Of a stretch of 64,000 bases of DNA, positions 44,310-53,022 are shown piece after piece. The stretch's first letter is position 1. Each line of letters starts with the position of its first letter. Below the pieces are notes generated by a model, which saw only the letters and a list, made by a program, of their open reading frames with translations, was not told the DNA's origin and did no database searches. Made by a program: the position numbers and the translations under genes. Source of the stretch: Bacillota bacterium (GTDB taxonomy: Bacteria; Bacillota; Sulfobacillia; Sulfobacillales; Sulfobacillaceae); assembly GCA_026627065.1 (NCBI GenBank), contig JAPNUO010000008.1:62001-126000 (forward strand). Reading direction: 5' to 3'.

Positions 44310-44869
44310 CCTATGCCCTGTGCAGCCCTCAAAGAAGGCAATCGGCCAGGAGGCGGAGCGGGAGAAACTGACAGGGTGGCGGCGGTACAGGCCGCGTCGC
44401 GCCGGTTGAGGACCGGCACGCGATTTCAAGTGTTAGCCGACCTTCCCCGACTTCGCCTTTGAACAGTTACGCCGTCGGGAAGAACATGCCGTCACCGCAA
44501 GAATTCGGATGCGATGGTCTCAGACGTCTTGCCGAAGGGCTCATAGCATCTGGCGCGTCGGTGCGACCACGTTGCGGCCGCCATGACTTTTAGTTCCATG
44601 GAGATCGTGTGGCAGTTAAGGAGCCTAAGCGTTCATTCCCAGGCGACGGTGGGCTGCGAAAGACACGGCCTGGCTTAATCATTCGCCGATTCATCGCGCC
44701 CCACACGCGTCACGTGATGATCGCGTCAGAATTCTGGAGGCAATGAAGAAGGGTGTTGACTACCCAACAAATGTCCCGAGCGTAATAGGACGGGCTTCAG
44801 CCTGGCTTGTCGCCTCGGGGCAGCCGAGGTATCATCACTCACATGGATGTGGAGCAATAGGGAGGGCTT
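44310..44869. other. Gene-poor stretch, 0.56 kb
   Basis: No supported coding sequence is visible on either strand. Reading frames are short and interrupted. A possible weak -35 (TTGACT at 44756-44761) and a TAATAG at 44783-44788 lie upstream of ynbB but the spacing is poor. The region may be decayed coding sequence; I found no intact terminal repeat or transposase motif to support an insertion sequence. Confidence 0.4.
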
Positions 44870-46060
44870 ATGAAAGACGTTAGCGTGGCGCCGGAAATCC
44901 GTCGTCAATGGGAGCGTGTGGAGGAAATCGTTCGCGAGAACACCGTTCGCGTGGTCCAAGCGTTTCGCCATAGCGGGCTTTCCGCGGTGGATTTGTTGGG
45001 AAGCACCGGCTATGGGTATGACGACCGCGGCCGCCAGATTCTCGACGAGATCGTTGCGGCCATTTTTGGCGGGGAGCGCGCGCTAGTAAGACCCCAATGG
45101 GCGTCCGGAACCCATGCGATAGCCACCGTGCTGCGCGCTGTCACCAGACCGCACGCGAATCTTTGGATTATGAGCGGCCCGCCCTATGACACGTTAGGAC
45201 CCGTCCTGGACCGACTGCGCGAACAGGGTGTCAACATCCATGTCGTCCCGCTCCAAGACGGGATGCCTGACATGACCCGGCTGGACGTGTCTTCCCATGA
45301 CGTGGTGTACGTCCAGCGGTCCCGCGGCTACAGCGATCGTCCCTCCTGGGGCGAACATCCAATTCGATTGGTGACGGAGGCCGCCCATCGAGACGGCGCC
45401 CTGGTGGTCGTGGACAATTGTTATGGGGAGTTTACCCAAACTGCCGAACCGAGCCATTGGGGCGCCGATCTGGTTGTCGGAAGCCTCATGAAAAATCCCG
45501 GCGGCACCATTGCTCCCACCGGAGCGTACGTGGTAGGCCGGGACCGCTGGGTTGCCCGCGTGGCCGAAGAGCTCTTTGCCCCCGGCATCGGCAGTGAGGT
45601 GGGGGCCACCTATCCGTATCTCCGTCTTTTTGCCCAAGGGCTGTTCTTAGCCCCCCAGCTGGTGGGCGAAGCTCTTCAAGGAGGGATCTACGCCAGTTTT
45701 CGCGCCGAGGAGTACGGCATTGCCAGCGCTCCTGGGCCGCAGGATGATGAGCGGAACGATATCGTGGTGGCGTTGGAACTCGGCACGCCCGAGCGGGTTA
45801 TCCGGTTTTGCCGCGTCGTCCAGTCGTGGTCTCCTGTCGATGCCCTTGCGGAGCCTCACCCGTGGGCGATGCCGGGCTATCAGCATCCTGTGGTGATGGC
45901 GGCGGGCGGCTTTGTCGCCGGCGGCTCCCTTGAGCTTTCCGCGGATGCGCCGATGCGCCCCCCGTACCGCGTCTATCTCCAAGGCGGCGTCAATCGGTGG
46001 CATACCATGATGGTCGTCGACGACGCGTTAAGAGCCATGACCTCAGAGGTTGCGGATTAA
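44870..46060 (+). CDS. ynbB: Methionine gamma-lyase family protein (YnbB, aluminium resistance)
   Basis: A 396-residue PLP-dependent protein of the family known in B. subtilis as YnbB and elsewhere as aluminium resistance or cystathionine-gamma-synthase-like. GSLMKNPGGTIAPTGAY holds the probable PLP lysine, VDNCYGEFT the aspartate, and RPQWASGTHAIATVL the phosphate-binding part. Its enzyme reaction is not established. AGGGAGGG precedes the ATG. It follows the spoVK region as in B. subtilis, and its end overlaps the convergent lexA by 18 bases. Confidence 0.9.
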   Translation: MKDVSVAPEIRRQWERVEEIVRENTVRVVQAFRHSGLSAVDLLGSTGYGYDDRGRQILDEIVAAIFGGERALVRPQWASGTHAIATVLRAVTRPHANLWIMSGPPYDTLGPVLDRLREQGVNIHVVPLQDGMPDMTRLDVSSHDVVYVQRSRGYSDRPSWGEHPIRLVTEAAHRDGALVVVDNCYGEFTQTAEPSHWGADLVVGSLMKNPGGTIAPTGAYVVGRDRWVARVAEELFAPGIGSEVGATYPYLRLFAQGLFLAPQLVGEALQGGIYASFRAEEYGIASAPGPQDDERNDIVVALELGTPERVIRFCRVVQSWSPVDALAEPHPWAMPGYQHPVVMAAGGFVAGGSLELSADAPMRPPYRVYLQGGVNRWHTMMVVDDALRAMTSEVAD

Positions 46061-46639
46061 TCCCACAACACGGCCGATGATGCGAATATTGGTCCCTTCG
46101 ATGGGTTGATAGCGGGGATTGGCGGGCACCAGGCGAATGAAGTCAGGGTGGCGTTCAAAGTATTTCACGGTGGATTCCTCGCCAATCAGGGCGATGACGA
46201 TCTCGCCGTTGTGGGCCACCTCGGTGGACTGCACCGCCACCAAGTCCCCGTCGTAAATGCCGGCCTCTACCATGGAGTCGCCCTTGACGCGAAGGAAATA
46301 ATCCGGCACGCGATTGAAGAGGTGGGGGGACAGACGGAACCGTTCTTCTTGGTTTTCCACCGCCAGGATGGGCTGGCCGGCGGTGATGCGTCCCACTAAA
46401 GGGGCTTCAATAGCCCCGGCGCGCTCGGTAACGCTCCACGCGCGGCGTTTGGCTGGAGGATGGCTCAATCGCCCGGATTGCTCCAAGGCTTTAAGATAGC
46501 GGGCCACACTGGCCGTGGATTTTAACCCGACCGCAGCCGCGATTTCACGGACGGACGGCGGATAGCCATGGCGATCCGTATATGATTGAATATAGGCCAA
46601 GATGTGGTTTTGGCGGTCAGCACCGCGCAATCTAGGCAT
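46043..46639 (-). CDS. lexA: SOS repressor LexA
   Basis: A 198-residue LexA. The winged helix-turn-helix (about 1-65) contains PPSVREIAAAVGLKSTASV. The autocleavage site is Ala87-Gly88 in RITAGQP. The catalytic dyad is Ser122 in KGDSMVEAG and Lys159 in ESTVKYF. ATG 46639 fits the usual length; the open frame further upstream runs into the divergent gene. It represses SOS genes and is cleaved when RecA filaments form; recA lies 23 kb upstream. Confidence 0.95.
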   Translation of the reverse strand: MPRLRGADRQNHILAYIQSYTDRHGYPPSVREIAAAVGLKSTASVARYLKALEQSGRLSHPPAKRRAWSVTERAGAIEAPLVGRITAGQPILAVENQEERFRLSPHLFNRVPDYFLRVKGDSMVEAGIYDGDLVAVQSTEVAHNGEIVIALIGEESTVKYFERHPDFIRLVPANPRYQPIEGTNIRIIGRVVGLIRNL

Positions 46640-46661
46640 GACGACCCCCGTTTTTGTGGAG

Positions 46662-46670
46662 ATTATACCA
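46662..46670 (-). promoter_or_regulatory. Extended -10 promoter of lexA
   Basis: On the minus strand TGGTATAAT is a consensus extended -10 (TG-n-TATAAT) about 23 bases before the lexA start codon. It overlaps the region just before the divergent CPBP gene, so binding at lexA could affect both genes. I saw no GAAC-n4-GTTC operator here. Confidence 0.6.
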
Positions 46671-46696
46671 TGATGCGCGGCGAGGGAGGAATAAAC

Positions 46697-47695
46697 ATGC
46701 AACGTTGGCCAATACTGGCAGCCAGCGGTTTCGCCCTGGTCGCCTATCTGGCATCCCTTCGCGAGATTACCGCCCCCTCCCCGACGGCGCTCGCCTTGTT
46801 GGCGGCGTTGATTGGACTCGGAGCCATCGCCACGGCGTCGTACCTCTGGAGGCGCTGGTGGTTGAGCGCATTGGTCGTTGGGCTGGTATCCGTCGCCTGG
46901 GTCGGCCCCCACGATATGCATCGGGCGGCAGCCGCGTTGGTCGTGGCTGCCTTTGCCGCGCTAGCAGGATGGTGGAGCACGCTGTCCTTAAATTGGCCGC
47001 TGACGGTATGGCAAGCGTTTTTGGCCGTCGGCATGCTCGTGGCCGTGTCCCTTTCGCTCTCGGCGCTCATGACCTTTCACCCGATCCCTCTGCACACCGC
47101 CGGGGTAGGGGTGGTGGTCATCTTGTACTTCAGTACGCCGCCCTGGGAGTGGGCGGTCGTGCTCACTGCGTTGGGCCAAAGCCGCGCGCTGAGGCCCTTT
47201 ATCGCCGACCGCTATCGGTGGACGCCCGCAAGCGCACGCCATGTCTTGACAGGAGTTTTCAGCGGCGTCGGTCTCGTGGTCCTGACAGCGCTCTTGGTGG
47301 ACCTGGAAACCCGGGGCTTTCACATTCGCGTCCAGGCCAACAACCCCTTTGTCACTCACCCGGCTTTAAACCATCATCAGTGGTGGGCCGCAGCCTTGGT
47401 GGCCTTTGCCGTGGTCGTCATGGCTCCCTTGGCAGAAGAAGCGCTGTTCCGCGGCGTATTGTTCGGCGCGCTGAGGAAGCGGTGGGGGTTATTCTGGGGA
47501 TCGGTGGTATCGGCAACCGTCTTTGGGCTTGCTCACCTAGATTTGACGTTGTTGCTTCCCTTAGCCGTGGCGGGTCTCATTCTGAACGCACTTTACGAAA
47601 CTACGGGTTCACTCATCCCCTCTACGGTAGCTCATGCGACGCTCAATACCATTTCAGTTGTGACTGCGCTGGGGGTAGGAGGCTTCGTTCGCTGA
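46697..47695 (+). CDS. CPBP family intramembrane protease-like protein
   Basis: A 332-residue membrane protein with many hydrophobic helices and the CPBP/Abi domain in its second half: EEALFRGVLFGALRKRWG (glutamate pair and arginine), FGLAHLD and HATLN. These residues form the metal-dependent protease site in Rce1-like proteins. Ribosome binding site GAGGGAGGAA precedes ATG 46697. It is divergent from lexA; its target is unknown. Confidence 0.88.
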   Translation: MQRWPILAASGFALVAYLASLREITAPSPTALALLAALIGLGAIATASYLWRRWWLSALVVGLVSVAWVGPHDMHRAAAALVVAAFAALAGWWSTLSLNWPLTVWQAFLAVGMLVAVSLSLSALMTFHPIPLHTAGVGVVVILYFSTPPWEWAVVLTALGQSRALRPFIADRYRWTPASARHVLTGVFSGVGLVVLTALLVDLETRGFHIRVQANNPFVTHPALNHHQWWAAALVAFAVVVMAPLAEEALFRGVLFGALRKRWGLFWGSVVSATVFGLAHLDLTLLLPLAVAGLILNALYETTGSLIPSTVAHATLNTISVVTALGVGGFVR

Positions 47696-47710
47696 ACGCC
47701 GAATTCTCGC

Positions 47711-47739
47711 TTTCCATTAAACATTTGCCATGGTAAAAT
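47711..47739 (+). promoter_or_regulatory. Probable promoter of the second acyl-CoA dehydrogenase
   Basis: TTTCCA at 47711-47716 and TAAAAT at 47734-47739 are separated by 17 bases, a fair match to a housekeeping promoter. The gene starts at 47774. Confidence 0.45.
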
Positions 47740-47773
47740 AATTCCGCAGGGAGCTGTCGGAAGGGGTAGCGCG

Positions 47774-48913
47774 ATGGACTTCTCTCTTACGCCCGAACAA
47801 GAAGCCTTGCGCGAATGGGCGCACGGATTTGCAGAACGGGAAATTCGCCCGGTCGCCCAGGACTATGATGAACGCGAGGAGTTTCCCTGGGAAGTACTGC
47901 AGAAGGCCGCCAAGGTGGGGCTCTTATCGTACACCATCCCTGAGGAATACGGCGGCAGCGGGGTTGACAGTCTGGTATCCAGCTTAGTCATTGCGGAAGA
48001 GTTATTCTGGGGATGCGCAGGAATCGCGACGGCCATGGGCGGCATAAGCCTGGCAGCGCTGCCGATTTTGGAAATGGGCAACGAAGAGCAAAAGCGCAGG
48101 TGGTTGCCGCTGTTGGCTGACCCCGACCACGTGCGGCTAGGCGCGATGTGTTTAACCGAACCCCACGCCGGTTCCGACGTTGTCAACCTCTCCACCCGCG
48201 CCGTGCGCGACGGAAGCGATTACCTCATAACCGGCACCAAGACCTTTATCACCAACGGGGGAATTGCCGACGTCTATGTGGTCTTTGCCAAAACGGATCC
48301 CGACGCCGGATACGCCGGGGTGTCTGCCTTCATTGTCGACGGCCGGTCGCCCGGCATCAGCGCCGGGCAAAAATTTAAAAAACTGGGGTTGCGGGCTAGC
48401 CACACCGCCGAGGTGCATTTTGATCAAGTGCGGATTCCGGCAGAAAATCGTCTGGGGCCGGAAGGCATGGCCTTCGTGGGGGCGATGAAAATGCTAGAGC
48501 ATTCTCGGCCCACCGTGGCGATCGCGGCCGTAGGGGTGGCTCGGGCCGCTTACGAGTATGCGCTGCATTATGCTAAGGAACGCGTGCAATTTGGCAAACC
48601 GATCTACCACAACCAGGCGATCTCGTTTGCGTTAGCGGATATGCGCACCAAAATCGATGCAGGGCGCCTGTTGGCCTATCGCGCGGCGTGGCTGGCGGAT
48701 CAAAGGCAATCGTGCAACCTGGAGGGTTCAATGGCCAAGGCCTTTTGCGGCGAGATGGCGATGGAAGTCACCACCCAGGCAGTGCAAACCCTGGGAGGTT
48801 ACGGCTATATGCGAGATTTTCCCGTGGAAAAGTGGTTTCGGGATGCCAAAATTATGTCCATCTACGAGGGCACGACGCAAATTCAAAAGCGCGTGATGAC
48901 GCGCTTGTTATAA
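47774..48913 (+). CDS. Acyl-CoA dehydrogenase
   Basis: A 379-residue acyl-CoA dehydrogenase with MCLTEPHAGSDV, KTFITNGGIAD, ERVQFGKPI and the C-terminal IYEGTTQIQKR containing the catalytic glutamate. It is most like short-chain or butyryl-CoA dehydrogenases, though chain length cannot be fixed from sequence. The SCP2 protein and thiolase genes follow on the same strand 43 and about 40 bases apart, so the three form a fatty-acid degradation unit. Confidence 0.93.
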   Translation: MDFSLTPEQEALREWAHGFAEREIRPVAQDYDEREEFPWEVLQKAAKVGLLSYTIPEEYGGSGVDSLVSSLVIAEELFWGCAGIATAMGGISLAALPILEMGNEEQKRRWLPLLADPDHVRLGAMCLTEPHAGSDVVNLSTRAVRDGSDYLITGTKTFITNGGIADVYVVFAKTDPDAGYAGVSAFIVDGRSPGISAGQKFKKLGLRASHTAEVHFDQVRIPAENRLGPEGMAFVGAMKMLEHSRPTVAIAAVGVARAAYEYALHYAKERVQFGKPIYHNQAISFALADMRTKIDAGRLLAYRAAWLADQRQSCNLEGSMAKAFCGEMAMEVTTQAVQTLGGYGYMRDFPVEKWFRDAKIMSIYEGTTQIQKRVMTRLL

Positions 48914-48956
48914 GGTGAAAGGATACCGCTTAGCCAAAGTTAGGAGGAGATGCTAG

Positions 48957-49280
48957 GTGACGACCCGTGAAGTGTTTGAAAACCTCAAAAGGCAACTGCA
49001 GGCCAAAGACCCTGCGACGTTGAAAAACTCTCAAGGAATCTATCAATTTAATCTCACTGGCGACGATGCCGCCAACTACTATATTGCCGTAACTGACGCG
49101 GCAGTTGAGGTCGTCGAGGGCACCAACGAGTCCGCGGGAGTCACCATTACCATGGCGGCGGCTGACTTTAAGGCGTTGGCGGATGGCACCTTAAATCCAA
49201 TGAGCGCGTTCATGAGCGGCAAGCTCTCGGTGGCCGGCGACATGAGCCTGGCCTTGAAGCTGCAGGGCCTTATTGCCTAA
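48957..49280 (+). CDS. SCP2 sterol/lipid-carrier domain protein
   Basis: A 107-residue single SCP2-domain protein with the typical YQFNLTGDDAANYYIAV start of the beta sheet and the C-terminal FMSGKLSVAGDMSLALKLQ motif. These small proteins bind fatty acyl chains and may shuttle acyl-CoA. The GTG follows AGGAGG by about 9 bases. Placed between an acyl-CoA dehydrogenase and a thiolase, it probably serves beta-oxidation. Confidence 0.88.
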   Translation: MTTREVFENLKRQLQAKDPATLKNSQGIYQFNLTGDDAANYYIAVTDAAVEVVEGTNESAGVTITMAAADFKALADGTLNPMSAFMSGKLSVAGDMSLALKLQGLIA

Positions 49281-49320
49281 GTGGGCCCAGCGCGATGGGC
49301 GCCGGTTCTGAGGAGGCGGC

Positions 49321-50466
49321 ATGATGCGCGATGCATACATCGTGGAGGGGATTCGTACGCCGTTTGGTCGTCGGGGTGGAGGCCTCTCACACATCCGTCC
49401 CGACGATTTGGCGGCGATGGTACTGGCGGAGCTCATGAAACGTACGGGCATTGAGGCCAAATCTGTCGAAGATGTCAAGGTCGGATGCGTCACGCAAGTG
49501 GGAGAACAGGGCTTTAACATCGGACGGTTAGCGCCGCTCATTGCCGGGTTTCCCGCAGAGGTCCCGGGAGTCAGCATCAACCGCATGTGCGCATCGAGTC
49601 TGGAGGCGGTCAATCAAGCGGCACAGGCCATCCGGTCGGATGTCCACGACCTTGTCGTGGCAGCCGGCGTTGAATCGATGTCCCGGGTGCCCATGGGGTC
49701 CGATGGCACCGCCTTCAGCGCCCAGCTATTAAGCCGGTATCACATGGTTCCGCAGGGAATCGCGGCGGAACTGATTGCCGAACAGTGGCAGTTGTCTCGC
49801 GAGGCTCTGGATCACTTTGCCTTCGAGAGCCACCAGCGCGCTTTAGAAGCTCAGCGCCAAGGGTATTTTGCGGAAGAAATCATGCCCATTGTTACTGCGG
49901 ACAACGAGGGAAATCCGGCGACGATTAGCAGGGACGAAGGACCGCGGGCAGATACCTCGCTGGAAAAGATCGCGGCATTAAAGCCAGCCTTTAAACCCGA
50001 CGGCCGAATCACCGCCGGAAACTCTAGTCAGATCAGCGATGGCGCGGCGGCACTCCTACTAGCCTCGGATCGGGCCTTGGCTCAATTTGAGTTAACGCCG
50101 CGGGCGCGGGTGGTCGCCATGTCGGTCGTCGGGGTGGATCCGGTCATCATGCTCACGGGCCCAATTCCCGCGACCCGACGGGTCTTGGAGAAGGCTGGGC
50201 TCCGGTTTGAAGACCTGGATGTGATTGAAATTAACGAGGCCTTTGCCTCGGTGGTGCTGGCCTGGGGCCAGGAATACCATCCAGACTGGACGCGGGTGAA
50301 TCCACATGGAGGCGCGATCGCTTTGGGCCACCCATTGGGCGCCTCGGGAGCGCGCTTGGTGTTGACGACCATTCACGAGTTAGAGCGCCGCCGCGGACGT
50401 TATGCGCTCGTCACCATGTGCGTCGGCTGGGGCATGGGTGTCGCTACGGTTTTGGAACGCGTCTAA
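49321..50466 (+). CDS. Thiolase (acetyl-CoA C-acyltransferase)
   Basis: A 381-residue thiolase. The nucleophile cysteine is C90 in NRMCASSLEA, the histidine is in GHPLGASGAR, and the second cysteine in MCVGWGMG, where the glycine-rich end differs from the common MCIGGGMG by a tryptophan. It either cleaves 3-ketoacyl-CoA in beta-oxidation or condenses acetyl-CoA; the neighbours favour degradation. AGGAGG precedes the ATG. Confidence 0.93.
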   Translation: MMRDAYIVEGIRTPFGRRGGGLSHIRPDDLAAMVLAELMKRTGIEAKSVEDVKVGCVTQVGEQGFNIGRLAPLIAGFPAEVPGVSINRMCASSLEAVNQAAQAIRSDVHDLVVAAGVESMSRVPMGSDGTAFSAQLLSRYHMVPQGIAAELIAEQWQLSREALDHFAFESHQRALEAQRQGYFAEEIMPIVTADNEGNPATISRDEGPRADTSLEKIAALKPAFKPDGRITAGNSSQISDGAAALLLASDRALAQFELTPRARVVAMSVVGVDPVIMLTGPIPATRRVLEKAGLRFEDLDVIEINEAFASVVLAWGQEYHPDWTRVNPHGGAIALGHPLGASGARLVLTTIHELERRRGRYALVTMCVGWGMGVATVLERV

Positions 50467-50469
50467 TCG

Positions 50470-52059
50470 TCAACGGGATGCCGAGCGTTGCGTTGCATCA
50501 TGAACGGCGTCGGACGCGCTACCAGGATTCGTCGGGTGAGCTTTCAGCGGCGAGGGCGAAGTGTCCGGTGGCTGCCCACTGACTTCGCTCGGCGGCTCAA
50601 GAAAGATGGCCCACCCCGAGGGATATCCGGCAAGCACCTGATTGTCGCCAATGGCCTCCAGCGGGAAAGCCGCAAGGCCGGGCACACGGTAATGAGTTGG
50701 CGGGTCAATCACCAACCATTGGCCGGACGTGTGAATCCATTGGTAGATGAGTCCTCCTGGAGCGCCATAGAGGTAATTGCCGTTCGCGGTGGCCGCTAAT
50801 TGCCCGACTCCGCTGCTAGCCGCTTTGTCGATGGGCACGGGGAGGATAGACCACTCTTGAGAGTCGGGCGTGTACTGTACCAGGACCGGCCCGCTCGCGT
50901 TAATCAGGGCGGCGATTGAGCCATGGGGCGTCATCACCATGGTGGTAGGTGCCGCGCCCAGGGCGGGGAAGTGGGGAACTTCTGACCACGTGCGGCCGTC
51001 GTCGCGCGTTTCCAGCACCGGCCCGATGCCGTCTCCGCTAATGGGAATTAAGGAGACGGCCACCATGTGAGGGTTGGCCGGATTGACTGCGTAGGTCTCG
51101 ACCTGCCATTCATTGGTATTCAGGGGCAAGATGTTGTGCCATTGAAAGCCGTTCCGGCTCCAAACCAGCGAGCCGTTTAAGATGGCCCAGAACCGGTGTC
51201 CGATGGCAATCAAATTGGTCATGCTGACGGTGCCTAGAGGCCACCGACTCCAGGTGGCGCCGCCGTTGAGGGTGATAAACCCGCGGCTGAGTCCGGACGG
51301 GCTCTCTTCTAGCAATAGCGCCTCGTTGGGCTGACTCGGAAGGCCGGCGATGCTGGCCACGGTGTTGGCGGCCGTCGAGCCTGGAGACGGCATCCAAGGG
51401 CTGGGTTGGTCGCTGACCATGTCTGACCATAAGTTGCCGTGCGTGACGTAAACATGGGAGCCGGCAGCGGAAAATGTGTTGATGCTCACGTTGCCGCCCC
51501 AGCCCCACACGCCAGCAGCTGGGGTTGCCTTTTTTGGCGAGCGGATGGCCGTTCCATGGCGCATGTTGGCCCCGGCAAATTCGTACACCGGCACGCCGCT
51601 GTTGAACAGCACGCCCCCTCTTAACGCCATGTGATTGTTAACCACGAGCGAGAAAGCGTTACCCACTACTGACCCAATGCGGAACCGGCCGGTGACGCTC
51701 AAATTGTGGCCCGTAGGGGTTGCCAGGGGATACGTCCCATAAATGGGCACCATGCTTGCCACCGTCGCGGGCCCCCGGCTGACGCTCTGGAGGCTCCGGC
51801 TGAGGGGGCGCGGCAGGCGGATGGCGGCCAAGTTGGGATTGCTCACGGCGCCGTGCCCCTGGGGCACCTTGACGGTAAGGGGCACGGCCATGAGCGCCAA
51901 GACAGCCGCGGTGGCACCCGCAATGGCCGCCCGCCGCCACCGATGGCGATGCCGGACGGCGTACTTGGGATGCCACGCGGGTTGAAAATACAGTCCCAAT
52001 TCGTCCGCCAGAGCCCGGTCCAGTAGCTCGCCGACCCGAGATTCCTGGTCGTAGTTCAT
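50470..52059 (-). CDS. Membrane-anchored putative anti-sigma partner with large outer domain
   Basis: A 529-residue protein that I do not recognise by name. About 45 cytoplasmic residues (MNYDQESRVGELLDRAL) precede one membrane helix (AIAGATAAVLALMAVPL), then an outer domain of about 460 residues. That domain has repeated segments of the type GFITLNGGATWSRW and ETRDDGRTWSEV, resembling Asp-box/BNR beta-propeller blades as in sialidase- and Ycf48-like proteins. It starts in a 4-base ATGA overlap with the sigma factor stop, so it is probably the cognate regulator. It has no zinc anti-sigma HxxxCxxC motif. Confidence 0.75.
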   Translation of the reverse strand: MNYDQESRVGELLDRALADELGLYFQPAWHPKYAVRHRHRWRRAAIAGATAAVLALMAVPLTVKVPQGHGAVSNPNLAAIRLPRPLSRSLQSVSRGPATVASMVPIYGTYPLATPTGHNLSVTGRFRIGSVVGNAFSLVVNNHMALRGGVLFNSGVPVYEFAGANMRHGTAIRSPKKATPAAGVWGWGGNVSINTFSAAGSHVYVTHGNLWSDMVSDQPSPWMPSPGSTAANTVASIAGLPSQPNEALLLEESPSGLSRGFITLNGGATWSRWPLGTVSMTNLIAIGHRFWAILNGSLVWSRNGFQWHNILPLNTNEWQVETYAVNPANPHMVAVSLIPISGDGIGPVLETRDDGRTWSEVPHFPALGAAPTTMVMTPHGSIAALINASGPVLVQYTPDSQEWSILPVPIDKAASSGVGQLAATANGNYLYGAPGGLIYQWIHTSGQWLVIDPPTHYRVPGLAAFPLEAIGDNQVLAGYPSGWAIFLEPPSEVSGQPPDTSPSPLKAHPTNPGSASDAVHDATQRSASR

Positions 52060-52586
52060 AGGGAACTCTCCTTCCACACCGGTTCCAGCAACGGCTTCAG
52101 GTGTTGCCGAGCGCGATATAGCCGGGTTTTGACCACTTGTTCGCTGACCCCCAGTGCGTTTGCGGTTTCCTTTAAACTCCGGTCCAAGTAATAAAAGAGG
52201 AGAATACATTGCCGCTCGGGCGGGTTCAGCCTCATGACCGCATCCAACACCAGGGCGCTATCCGACAGTAACGAAGGGTTTTCGGGAGCCGGCTGGGTCA
52301 CCTCCAGCAAATCGGTCGGATCTTCGGGATGGCGCCGCAGGTGTCTCATACGGTCGCGACAAAGGTTTGTCACCGTGTGAAACAAGAGGGGTCCAGACAG
52401 CGTTTCGACGCCCCGACGGGTAGCATGGCGCCACAGTCGAAGAAAGGCTTCCTGCACCACGTCCTCAGCGTCAGGACGGGAGTGCAGCGTAACGTACGCG
52501 TAGCGAAACGCTTTGTCGCCGTATTCATTAATAAAGCGATCGAAAAGTTCTTGATCATGAGCGTCCGTATTTGGCACCCCTTTAAC
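52056..52586 (-). CDS. ECF-type RNA polymerase sigma factor
   Basis: A 176-residue sigma-70 family factor of the extracytoplasmic-function type: region 2 (about 12-80, YGDKAFRYAYVTLHSRPDAE and VVQEAFLRLWRHA) and region 4 (about 115-170, LNPPERQCILLFYYLDRSL, ETANALGVSEQVVKTRLYRAR). No region 3 is present. The start is uncertain: GTG 52586 has GGGGGAT six bases upstream, ATG 52604 and GTG 52577 are alternatives. Its target regulon is not visible here; it may regulate its own operon. Confidence 0.9.
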   Translation of the reverse strand, partial: VKGVPNTDAHDQELFDRFINEYGDKAFRYAYVTLHSRPDAEDVVQEAFLRLWRHATRRGVETLSGPLLFHTVTNLCRDRMRHLRRHPEDPTDLLEVTQPAPENPSLLSDSALVLDAVMRLNPPERQCILLFYYLDRSLKETANALGVSEQVVKTRLYRARQHLKPLLEPVWKESSL

Positions 52587-52604
52587 ACTGTGATCCCCCA
52601 GCAT

Positions 52605-53022
52605 TGAAACGCCAGGAGTTACTTTAAGGTTACACTATGGTCGGCACCGCGGGGAGAGGTGTCGTTTGCAACTGCGCAGAAGGGATAGGCCACATTGCGG
52701 AGGAGAGATCGACCTCCGTCGATACCCTGACGTCTGGCGACTGCTCTTGAAAATTCGTTGCCACAGCGCGTCAGTCCTCGGGGCCACGGTCAGCTCAAAA
52801 TCCTGAGACGTCAGCCAAAAGGCTGGGAAAGGCGCGTTTCTGTGTAGCCAAACCGCGCCCGGGAAAGACTCTTCCCTGAGGAGAGCTCAATGGGAACGGT
52901 TCTTGCTTTAGCGTCAGCCTACCCATTTTCTGTTATGATAAAGGGGAGCGCCAAGGTCGGCGGAGACTTTGGGCAAAACCCGAATCACTACTTGGGCCGA
53001 TTCGGGAGGGGAGGGAGCTACG
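52605..53022. other. Intergenic region upstream of odhA
   Basis: No gene was found. It holds the start of the sigma gene transcript on the minus strand, a small hairpin AGCC-AAAA-GGCT near 52814, GGGAA-AGACTC-TTCCC near 52861, and a TATGAT -10 at 52934-52939 that probably drives odhA. I tried to match known riboswitch cores (TPP, SAM, cobalamin, c-di-GMP) and found none. Confidence 0.4.

Noticed and set aside
52640..52930. Known riboswitch upstream of odhA
   Set aside because: Several small hairpins are present but none of the cores I know could be matched.
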